NCBI RefSeq assembly: GCF_963678635.1
Contig: NW_026971211.1
Location: forward strand, 62,001 to 126,000
Origin: Symsagittifera roscoffensis
Taxonomy: Eukaryota; Xenacoelomorpha; Acoela; Convolutidae
DNA length: 64,000 nucleotides
Direction of reading: 5' to 3'
Shown: positions 44,377 to 55,300 of the stretch, one piece after another
Position numbering within the stretch: the first letter of the stretch is position 1
Layout of the letters: every line of letters starts with the position of its first letter
Program-made: the position numbers and the translations under genes
Notes under the pieces: model-generated
Told to the model about the DNA's origin: nothing
Databases searched by the model: none
Seen by the model: only the letters and a program-made list of their open reading frames with translations

Positions 44377-46000
44377 ATTCAATATGGGGTAATTCAAAAA
44401 AACTCCAGTTGAGCTGCTGATGAAGGAAATTTGAATTAATTTTCTTTTTTTTTGTTTTCCTTCCTTTTTGGGTAGGGGCTTTTTTGCATTCCTACTCGAA
44501 GCAATTGAATTTTTAAACAAATCTCTAGCAGTAGGGGAGTGTTGAAAAAAATTGTGTAAGGTCAGAATCAAACTTTTGATCAAATTGAAGAAATTGTGTC
44601 GCTGGATGATTATGTTTCTTTCAATCTTCGCAACTGCTGTTAGATTGTCGCTTTATAGTGCAATTTTTAATCATCATTTGTGTGTTCTTTTGTTTAAAAC
44701 ACATTACGAGGCCAAACTGTGCATTCTCTGCATTGTAAGCGGAATCCGCAACAGGCCAAAATCAGATTTGTTGCGGATCCGCAAGATTGCTTATTTTCTT
44801 TGATCTTATATGCTGTTTTGGATTCCACAAACAAATACCTAAATCATTGTACCGCTCAAAATCGAACGAAAAATAGGCGAATTTGCGGAACGGTAATTGC
44901 AGAATCCAGAACAGTTTCTGGAATCCAAAAGCAAAAGATAAAAAATTTGTATCGTTAAAGTGAGCTGTTGCGGAATCCGCAGCTGTAAGTGGAATCCGAA
45001 AATTGTAAGTGGAGTCCACATTTTGTTTGCGGATTCCCTTTACATATATTTTTATATGTAGTAGCCTTTAAAATTGTATCTTTTAAACACATCATTTGAT
45101 TTCACTAGAATAGAAATTTATTAGAATAGAAATTTACTAAAAACAGATCAGTGTTTGCGATCCATGGAATCCCAATTACTGACCAGTATTTGGGATCAAT
45201 AAAATCCCAAATACTGAACTAATTAGACGATTTGCTATGCGTTGGGTTTTTAATCACTCTCAACCTAATGACTCAAAATACTGGATTTTTTCCATTTTAT
45301 TCCACATTATTCCAGTTTTTGGAATTCCATCAATCCCAAATACTGACTGACCAGTATTTGGGATTGATGGAACCCTAAATACTGAACCATTTCGACGATT
45401 TGCTTTGAGTTGGGTTTGTAATCACTCTCAACCTAATGACTCCAAACAATGGATATATTCCATAGTTATTCCAAATTTCTCCAGTTTTTGGGATTTCATC
45501 AATCCCAAATACCGACCTTATTTCGCGATACGCTGTGTTTTGTGTTTCCATACACTCTCAACCCAATGACTACGATTACTGCATTTAGTCGTTATGCTTT
45601 TAAAATCAGTATTTATTCGTTATGGTTCCAAAATCAGTGTTTGGGATTAACGCAATCCCAAATACTGACCTAATTTGTCGATATGCTGTGTGTACCATAC
45701 ACTCTCAACTCAATGACTCCAAATATCGAAATTGTTTGGTGTTGTGTTTCCAAAATACTAAAAGGTGACATCCACCGATTTAGGTTACCAATGTTTTAAG
45801 ACTTCTTCGTGGATTCCGCTGACAAAGTTTAAATATTTGCTTTTAAATTCCGCATTGTTAGAGATAAGAGTTCCAGCTCAGCTTTTAATTGTTCATGTGC
45901 AAGTTCAGTCTTGAACAAAATTTGGAATCCACTTACAGTTTGCAGAAGCCACTTACATTTGCGGAACCCAGAACAACTAGCTATATTTGCTTGTTGCGGA
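44377..46000. repeat. Non-coding tandem unit with palindromes, copy 3 of 3
   Basis: Follows copy 2 directly and fades near 45.97 kb, where CTTACATTTGCGGAACCC is followed by new sequence. Palindrome at 45325-45372. The short palindrome has lost its outer bases (44771-44784). Pieces of the same vocabulary (GCGGAATCC, CCACTTACA) continue to 46.11 kb. Confidence 0.8.
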
Positions 46001-46694
46001 ATCCTTAATAAAACAAATGTGCCGACAAAATTTACGTTACAGGTATATGTATGCGGAATCCACTGAAATTTTGTTTGTGGAATCCACTTACATTTTCGGA
46101 CATTTTTAAGACTTGTCTCGGGAATCCAGGATCATACGTTTGATCAGTTTTGCATTCTTATTGCTCTCAGTATCCCATTTTGCATGATTTGACGAGTTTT
46201 TGAGAACTGTTTTGGCGTTTTTTATAGAGAAAAGTCAATTTGAGCTGTGGATTATTTTAAGGAAGCTTTAAACTCTTAGTTAATTATAGATTGACTACTC
46301 AAAGTTCGAGTTTAAGAGCACAATATAAAAGTCTTGCAAATGTTGTTAGAATTTTTACGGCTGAAGCTGTCTTAGCATTTCGATATGTCTTTTTTGTCGT
46401 TTTGTGTCATTGAAAAAAATTCTGTACTGAGAAGTGTTTTTTTTTCTGTCGGTGAAGTTTTTTTTCTTCAAACATCCTTTCAAAAATCAGCTTGGGTAAA
46501 GCGTACTAATTACTGCTTTGTCTTATGGCAGGGAGTAATTGATGAGTCAGGTGTCTGTCTTCAATGATTAGATTGGGGGTTTGAATTTCCTAGATGTTTT
46601 TATTTGCAATGTTGATTTCCTTTTCAGGCTGCTTTGTAGTTTCTTACAACTTAAGAACTACATGACGCTTGTTTTTCCCATTGCGCCTGCAATG

Positions 46695-46745
46695 ATGCCT
46701 GCCTCTACAGTGCAGTACTGCAGTGCAGTACTGGACGCCTCTACG
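46695..46745. repeat. Short palindromic repeat of GCAGTACTG
   Basis: CAGTGCAGTACTGCAGTGCAG and neighbours form overlapping self-complementary words around 46.71 kb (given here by position beyond 20 bases). Likely a local slippage product. Confidence 0.5.
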
Positions 46746-47047
46746 TAGAATAGGCGTCCATATGTTTCTCCAAGGATTTTTTCAAATACTAGACCCAGTA
46801 TTTGCCATTCCAGCAGCTTGTTTTGGCAAACTGATGAGTCACAGTTGAGATGGATTATGATTTTCAACAGAACATAATTTTCAGAAAGAACGTATCAAGA
46901 ATCTGGTTTTAATTTTGATTAAAGATTTTTATTAATACACTTGCGAAAGCAAATGTCTTGTAATCGGGAACTAGATATTTTTCCGTAAACATTTTATCTT
47001 ACACATTTTCAGCTTGCTGTGCTATCGAATCGTTGCAACTTTGCACT

Positions 47048-47115
47048 CGGCCTAGAGGTAGCGCCGTCACCTTTGCACCCTAAGGTTTGTGATTTGAATA
47101 CCGGTGGGATCTTGT
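47048..47115 (+). repeat. tRNA-derived SINE-like sequence, copy 1
   Basis: TCGGCCTAGAGGTAGCG resembles a pol III A box, and GATTTGAATAC about 28 bases on resembles a B box. The segment does not fold into a complete tRNA, so a SINE head or tRNA pseudogene is more likely than a tRNA gene. Confidence 0.5.
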
Positions 47116-48073
47116 TTTGCTACAGTAAGAACTGATTTGCCGGAATTTCGCTTGACTGCTCAATTTTGGTCGGCTTATATACCAAATCAGGAATTTTCTT
47201 GTGATGTAATTAAGTATCATAGTAGTTACAAGTGTTGTTCAATGTAACTTAAGATGGACTTGAATCTTTTTTTAATTTTTTTTTTAAATTTTTTTGGCTC
47301 AACTGCTGTCTGCTTAAAGTTTTTGAGAATTTGTTTGCCTTTTTTTATGAAGAAACTTGTATTTCAGTTGAAAAATATGATAAAAAGCTTAAAACTAGGC
47401 TGCTCGAACGTCGAGGTTAAAGAAACAATTTGAAAGGGCTGCAGCTGTTTAAGAAAATTTGCGGTTGAAGCTGTCCCAGCATTTTTTGTCGTTTTATGTT
47501 ATTTAAAAAATTTCTGTACAGAGAAGTTTTTTTTTCTAACAGAGAAGTTTCTTTTTCCTCAAACATCAATTGGAAAATCCGTTCAAGTAAAGCTATTGAT
47601 TGCTGCTTGTGTTTATGGTAAAGGTTAGGTGGTAAGGCAAGTGAATTTTTTGAATCGATCGTGATTTGAATCTCCTAGATAATTTTCAATTCAGATTTTG
47701 CCTCCAGGCTGCGTTGTAATTTCTTGGAACTTAAGACCTACATGATGCTTGTTTCTGCGTCCATATGTTTCTCCAAAGAATTTTTATTTCAAATAAAAGT
47801 TCCCGTACTTTTATACGTATTTATCATGGAGTTTTGCGCTTCTAGCTGCTTATTTTGGCATTTTGAGTATTCATAGTTGAGATAAATGAAGGTTTTTAAC
47901 AGTCAACAGGGTTCAGAAACAAAACGTACAAGTAGTCAGGTTTTAAATGTAATCCAATGTTTTCTATGATTGAACTTGCGTAAGCAGGTGTCTTCTGATC
48001 GCGAGCTAGTTTTTTTTCCGTAAATAAATTTCTTACACATTTGCATCTAATTTTTTTTTTGAATCACTGACAA

Positions 48074-48140
48074 TCGGCCTAGAGATAACGCCGTCGCTTT
48101 TGTACTCTAGGATCTGGGTTTCGAATCCTGGTTGAACCTT
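48074..48140 (+). repeat. tRNA-derived SINE-like sequence, copy 2
   Basis: TCGGCCTAGAGATAACG (A box-like, 48074-48090) and GGTTTCGAATCC (48117-48128), a near-consensus B box. Better preserved than copy 1 and in the same setting, 1,026 bases downstream. Confidence 0.55.
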
Positions 48141-48340
48141 GTTTTTGAAAGACCGCCTCTTTGCCTGTGTGCTTGCATACTTTCCCAGTATCTTTTTCCT
48201 TTTCCCTGAAAAAGTCCAAAAAAAGTCTGTGGTGGGAACATTTGACCCATAATTTTTTGTTTTCTCAAAAACTATCCTATCAAATCTAAGATTTTCGTTC
48301 TCATGAATAGAAAAAAATAGAAAATTGAACGCGCACATAA

Positions 48341-49980
48341 AATTATGGCCCTCGAGTCATAATAGTCAATTTTTCAATTTTTTGACCGTTTTTGACTTTT
48401 ATCGAAAACTAACCTACCATATCTTGGTTTAATCGATATCTGGTTTTAATAGAGATTTTGGGTTTAATCAAAATCACAAGTTGCATGAATATCCTCTATG
48501 TCAGCGGCTACGCCCAAATTTTTTTGTTGACCATTTTGTTTGGATTCTTCTCGATAAACTGCCAAATCTGATATCATAGGTTTAACCAAAACAACAGGTT
48601 ATTGAAAGCATACCAGGAAAAATGGCCACCACAATATTCTTTATAAAATGTTATGGCCTTCAAAGGAGTCAAAGTTATACAAGTTTGACGTTTATTGAAA
48701 AATTTTTAAACTTTCTCGAAAAAGAGACCGTATTAAAGAGACCATTTTCGGAATCTTTTCTGCTATAGCGGCCATTAATTGTCTTTTATCGAGAGACAAG
48801 AAAATTTTGATTCACCTCTTTTCAACATTTTTTTAACCGCTTGTTTTTTTTGTTGTCTCCGCTTGGCGTCTGTTTTTATTAGTGTTACCAAGAGCATCCG
48901 GTTGCTTTGACGAGGTGACTTAAAGTTTCCAACCAGTTATTAGTTTCAAAAAACAATCTTTGAAATATGCGGAAGAAATTAAACCTTTGTCATTATAGTT
49001 TGTCACTGTTTACACATAGCCTAATTGTTCTGATAAACTTTTTGAATAGTTTGGATGAAGAATGATAGCCAACCTATATTCAATGATGATCATATTTTTG
49101 GCCAAGTTGACTTTTGCGAATGAAAGCAAAAGAACTTTTGGGGAAAATACAAGGACCATTGGGAGATCCAAAATTGCTCGGATTATTTACAAAAATGGTC
49201 CGTATAGTAGTCAAGCAAAGCAAAGAGATCAAAAACTGAGGGCGATTTAATCAAAATTTGATAATAGAATTAGAACTGATTTTGTACTGTATCCGAAAGA
49301 ATTGTAGATCTTGAGAGTTACTCTCGTAATTTATGCCTGAGTTTCTCCAACATTGATATTGGGCGATCCTGCAAATAATGAATAACATCTTGTCAGTTAA
49401 CTTTCTCAGACATAAAATTGGCGCCTTTTGTCCTCTGAGACCTCGAAAAATGCACCTGTTTCACGCTTAGAGGCGCAGATGATGACAGAAAGAGTTCCTG
49501 AACAATAAAAGACAACATGTGTTTTTGAAGAGTGCTTATCCCTTCGCGAGAGAACAATTGATCAGAAGCGATAGCCAACCGTATCTTATAATATACTCAC
49601 AAACAAGTTGTTTTATGCCAATAACACCAACAATCTGTAGCCTAACCCCGTAAAAAAAATCAAAGCTGAATTGCATGCAAAAACTGAAACATCTACTGAA
49701 ACGAGAAAAGCGAAAGATTCCCAATAACTGAGCTGAGCCGAAGTTGTTATGGAAACACCAAAACATTCATATTCCAATGACAAGGCAGAAGCGAACAATC
49801 CTATGCGACGATCAGTAAAAAGCGAAAGATAAATTTTTCTACCCTTGAGGAGCAGGAAGAAACTCAGTCTATTGCAGGTGAAATTGTAACTCAATTGTTC
49901 CTCTTATCATTACAATACTGAAACCAATTACACCACCAAATAGTTATAATGTTTGAAAGCACCAGGCAAAACTTCAATAG
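48341..49980. other. AT-rich region upstream of the LINE fragment
   Basis: No clear gene. Several minus-strand open stretches at 49393-49894 have no motif. Parts near 48.96-49.03 kb match 56.73-56.79 kb (a GAAATATG-GGAAGAAA block), placing it in the dispersed repeat family. The 49.05-49.9 kb part may be a decayed ORF1 of the LINE, which I cannot prove. Confidence 0.4.
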
Positions 49981-52375
49981 GTGCCCTTCGTGTTAAACAG
50001 TCGACTGGTACCTAGCCATAATTCTGTGTCATCTAATTTATCTGATGCTTATAACAATTTTTCAGTTCTGCCTCAAAACAATATGTCACTAAAACCATAT
50101 TTCGAAAATTTGAAAGCATTTATGATAATTCTTAAGTCACCGCCAGATATAATTTGGTTAAGTGAAGTTTGGCTTACTGATAATGATAACAATAAAGATT
50201 ATCTTTTAATGGTTAGTATGATTGTTTAGTGAAAACCAGACTAATGTAGGAGGAGGAGGGGTCATAAAGCAACTTAAGGAAAACGTGAAGATATTCAGGC
50301 AACTGGAAACTCCGTTTTAAGATTCGATCTTTGATGAGGTCAAGAAAAACAGTTTGTTAATCAGCTTAAATATTTCGCGGAGTTGAATAGTTGAACACCG
50401 GAAAAGGTCCTCATATGCGGAGATTTTCATGACAAAACGCTAGAGGAGAATCAATTTTCTACTAACTACCTAAATAACATCATTTCTAGTTTTTGTACTA
50501 GAACCGACTCACTTATCAACATAATTTTCATGTAATGATCCATTTCTATATAAGAATTTATCGAATGCTAGAAATAAAGTCATGCAGTACGAAAACATTG
50601 ACGATCCTAATCATATGGCCAATAAAACAAGCATTTCCAGATTCTAGATATATTTTTAGGGATACTACTTTTCATAATTATAAATCAAGGCTAAGTAGTT
50701 TTCTCAAATACTTGAAACAATCTTTTCAAGCGAAAGAAAATGAGGTTCTTCTAATGGAATATCCTGAGCAAGCCTTTGAAAGTTTTCAATCTATCTGCAC
50801 AAAAATGATGAGCCAATTTGCCTTAGTCAAGAAAAAACCTAGCAAGAAACCACATCTACCTGGGTTCAACAATGCATTTAAAAATTTCGAAAAAAAACGG
50901 AACAAAGCACACAGAAACTTTAAAAAATAGAAAATACTACATTATTGAATAATTTTAATAATTTTTTTAAAAAATGATAAAGCGATAAAAATGAAAAAAT
51001 GAAAATTTTATCTGAATGAATTCAGGAATTGTACTGATGACTCAAGTCAAATATATAAACTACTTAATAAGCTAAATGACAAATCTTCAACTCGTTTGAA
51101 AGTGCCAATTCTTGAATCATTCCAAAGGTTCAATAATAATCCACTTGAAAAAGATGTTGCAAACAGATTCAATGATTTTTGATTATTTGGTAAAAACCTG
51201 AAAAACGATATTATAAGTGTATCTCCACATATGTACCTAAATAAAGTTTCCTAAAAGACCAACGCCATTGGGGATCAACAAATTTATCTGTCAATTGGAC
51301 AACAGTTCGACATCCGGAGATGACTATATTAACAATCAAATAGTAAAAGTGTCTAAAAACGTTACTGCCCCATTTCTATCGTTCGTTTTGAAAAAGACAT
51401 AAGTTTTTCTGCTTTGCACAAAATTTTTTCCAGAAACCAAAATTTTTTCCAGTGTAAAAAAACAGATTTGATGAAAACAAAATTACAATCTCTTAACTTA
51501 TTTTATGGAGCAAGCTATACGAAAGAACAATGTATTATCGAATCTAAGCATACACGGAAGAATTAGCTTTGTTGTATAGCAAACAGTTTGGGTTCAGATT
51601 AAAACAAAAGACAAAACAAGAGGTTGTTGAACTAAATCAAAAGACAAGACTTAAGCAGGCTCATAACTAGTTTAAGCAGGCTCATAGTTTCTTCTTTGAT
51701 TTAAGAAAACTTTTGATACTCTCAACCATGAAATAATTCTAATGAAATTTGATGCAAATGTAGATAGAGGCAATTGTCTAAAAAGCTTAAAGTCTTAGCT
51801 CAACGATTGTCAACAACGAGTTGAATTAAAAGGTTTTTCTTCAGATTGGAAGAAAATAAATTGCGGCATCCCACAAGGATCAGTTTTAGGTCCGTTGCTG
51901 TTTTTTATATACACTAAAAGTTTGCCCGTGACTTGTAAAAACAGCGGAAGTATTTTTATTTGCAAATGAAGCCAATATAACAAAGATGACACCAATATAA
52001 CTTTGTACGGTTGAACAAAAAAATTATAAGCAATTCAAATTTCAATTAATTTCTCAGAGATGATCTTAAAACCTGTTCGTAAGCTTCCAGGTTGATATTC
52101 TGACTCTAAATTATTATTGCAAAGCCATTTTGAATCGCTGAAAAAAGACTCGGAAAACAATGCGGGATTATATCGAAATTAGGACATTATGCGCCACGAT
52201 ATCAATTGCTTGGATACTATAAAAGTTTTTGTGTTTCCAATCATTCAGTATGAGATTCTCAAATACGGTTGTTGTAGCTACAATTCACTTAAACGTATAC
52301 TATTCTGCAAAAAAAATAAATTCATCTATTTCCGAAAGCGTAGCGTTACTTTTCGTGATATTTTTCTGTAGAAAA
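49981..52375 (+). pseudogene. Decayed CR1/Jockey-type non-LTR retrotransposon (LINE)
   Basis: At 49981-50229 is an AP-endonuclease start with LKSPPDIIWLSEVWLTDNDN; the Asn-rich continuation near 50.25 kb (GGGGV, KENVKIF) follows the same domain. 50535-50930 encodes the endonuclease-RT linker (FHNYKSRLSSFLKYLKQSF). Near 51.69-51.92 kb are RT segments FFDLRKLFDTLNH and INCGIPQGSVLGPLLFFIY, the canonical PQGS motif. At 52189-52370 is the post-RT thumb-like region (VFVFPIIQYEILKYGC). Frameshifts and stops separate the parts, and the RT YADD box is not evident. It is a dead copy with 5' and 3' ends not delimited. Confidence 0.75.
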
Positions 52376-55300
52376 GATTTTTATCAGTGATTGAAGTTCA
52401 TGTTCACGAACTATTCAAACTCGTGCTTCACGCAGTCACCGAATTTCTCTTTCGAATTTTTTTCAACGATCTACTTTAGTTCGAAAATGAGACATGGGGC
52501 ACAAGACTGTTGAAAACAAAACTATTAGCAGAACCCATTAAAAAAATTGATCGAAGAAAAACTTCAAAGCGCGCGATATCGACGGATTTGCCATTCAATA
52601 TTGCGCTACCAAGTTTTTCAACTTTTTGTCAGCGTAAAAATTTATCCACGAGTATATTGAAAAATTTTTGCTAAAATATTTAGTATAATTTTATCATCCA
52701 TTTAAAACTGTATTTTTACTGCAAAATGAAGAGTTAATCGATTACAGTTTCAAATAATAATAAGAAAAAATATTGAACCTGTGGTTGTTTGCTAACGGGG
52801 GTGTATCTTAGGATTAACGTTAAAACTTGATGACCTAGAATTAATTTAGGAGATGCGGACATTTTTACGATTAGCTTAGGAGATGCGGAGGAATGTACGA
52901 TTTTTGAAATAAAATTCAAAAACTTAGAAAAAAATCTAATTAATTTTAAATTGAGTTTTTTCTTACAGGCGGTTGCCTGCTAACATAGGTATAGTTTGAG
53001 ATTTTGATTAGAAGGCCAACACTTGATTGTCCAGAAGCTGGAAATTAGGAGATAGGGATGGTTTCACGAATTTGTGTCACGAATAATTTCTTGAAAAATT
53101 TTTTCCTGATAGTGAAAGAAAGATAAATAGCTAGGGTAGAAGTTTGTGAGCCATATGGCCCCGTTGTCTATCCTCCCCGTGTCTTATTTAAAAAATTACC
53201 AACAATGAATTGCTCAATTCATGTTTTAAGTGACCGGAGAAATTAGTTTTGTTTCTATCTTTACACAAGCGAAATGGCTAAGCTTCATTGTATTTGTTTT
53301 TCAAAGTGCTCATTTTTTAACGAAAAATCTTGATAAACATTTCGTAAAAACGACGTTTTTGAATGAGATAATTTTAAACACTGTTTTGGCAATTTTGCTT
53401 CAATTATTTTAGTCGATCTATGGATAATTTTAGGTGAATCTCCTTGGTTCATGAAAATGCTGGTCTGTTTACTTTGCAATCGGATACTAGATTTTTTCCT
53501 GTAATTAACTTTGTTCACGGGAATCTGGACTCAAAGCCTCTGTTAGCGAAAAGTTTACGCGACAGATAATCACTGTGAATTTTAGCGTTTTAAGTATCTG
53601 TCCTTTTCAAAACTTTCTTTATATGTTGACTGTAATTCACCAACTCGATTTGTTAAAATATCTTTTTCAAAAAAATTTTTTTTTCTCTCTATATTTTCAA
53701 TTTGATATGTTTCGGCCTATATTACAACCGTTAGTGGCCTGCGTTGTATCGTTCGACGAGCAAAAACGTGTTTGATGTGCGTAAGTGTTTTGATGGTGAG
53801 GGCGACTTAATAATTTTTTATTTGTGCTAAATTTGGATTTCTTTTCTGCTTTTTCATATATTATTTTCTTTTTTTTTCCGGAGCAAAAAATTTTTGCCTA
53901 AATTATATCGGCCTAGTGGACGCGTATTCTTTCATTTGATGCCAAAAATTATTTTGTGTACGTGTGTGGTTGAGGGCGAGGGGGATCTAATAAACTTTTA
54001 AAAGTCTTCATTGCCGCTCAATTAGTTTTCTATCGAGGCTTATTTTACTCACTATTATCTTGGCATGTTTTGGTTTCAAAATTAGCCTTATTTGTTTGGA
54101 TAGATCTAGTTTTTTAGATCTAGCTCAGCTTCATGTCTGTAAAGAAATTTTTTTCTGATAATAAGGTTATCAGAAGGTTGGGTACTTAATCAAATAGAGA
54201 ACAAGGCAGAAAGTTTTGAAACTCAGTCGCTGATAATTTTCATGCCAATAATTTTTATTTATATATTTTTTTCATTTTGGGCTCAATTGGCGTCTGCCGA
54301 CGTATATCTGGCTTATTGGCCGCTCGCTAAATACTAAACGCTTAATTTATGCTGATATTTGTGTTTTTCTACAGTTTTCGCTAATTGTGTTGTTGCATTT
54401 ATTCCGAAAATATTGTTCACTTTTTTCTCTATTTTATTGTTTTGGTTTCAATTTCTGTTTGCTGGCCTGCAATTTTACGGTGACCTTAAATCGCAAGTGA
54501 TGCGAAGTTTCGCTTCGCCTTTGTGCTAAAAATACTTGTAGACTCAATTTTATCTGATAGTTTTCGATGATTAATTTTAATTTGCAGTTTCTTCTTATTA
54601 TTTTTGGAGCAAAATGACTTTTTTTGTATTTGAGAGTCAGTGAACGTAGTTCCGATTCTTATTTAGGTCGTGATGATTCCTTTTTTGTTTTGTGTTTTGG
54701 ATATGCAAGCTCAAATTTGCTTTTTCGCGGTTTGACTTGTGATTTCTTTTCATTTTCACCGATTAAAATTATTGCGTTGATTGCGCTTTGGAACTAGTTT
54801 ATAGTTCCGACGATTGATAATGAAAAATTTTGTATTCGGGTGTGAAAGATTGTTTTTCTTTTTTTTCCCATGCAAAATCAGGTACCACAAATAAGCATCG
54901 GAATGTGTTGAGTGTTATGTCCTATTAAAGCTCTTCCGGTCGTGTTACGAAAGCCATTAGAAAGCAATCAAATTTTTGTCCCTAATTTCGATCGAGCAAA
55001 GCGATCGAGTAACGCTTGTTAGAAAGAATTTTATTAGACTTAGAACGTAGCTCAGACTCTTACATATATCGCGCTGTTTTTTTGGTACAATTATGACTGT
55101 TGAATCCCAGGAAAAAGCAAGTATAAGAGATGGGTCCTGCTATTTTTTGAAAAAATCAAATTACAAGTGAACGAATGCGCAATTTTTTCAGGCTGCTCTT
55201 TTTGTGGCTGATTTTATATAATTTTCAATGGCTCGTGGGACAGCTGCGAGGTCGTTAAACTCCCAATCTCGAGGCTACAGTTTCGAATTCGATACAATAA

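Larger units (their letters stand above)
46310..48340. repeat. Two diverged ~1 kb tandem copies of a repeat with tRNA-like end
   Basis: 46345-47120 and 47440-48140 share blocks in the same order: a GCTGAAGCTGTC-like start, a stretch with GAGAAGT and T runs, a CCATATGTTTCTCCAA segment, a TTTTTCCGTAAA segment and the tRNA-like end. Divergence is substantial. Related fragments appear near 53.46, 56.32 and 56.75 kb, so this is a dispersed family. Confidence 0.6.

Noticed and set aside
41160..45021. Repeated 79-92 codon plus-strand ORFs and 85-codon minus-strand ORFs
   Set aside because: They are conserved only because the tandem units are; they overlap antisense to each other and contain palindromic words.
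47048..48140. Functional tRNA genes
   Set aside because: A and B boxes are present but the arms do not pair into a full cloverleaf and no terminator-defined gene is seen.
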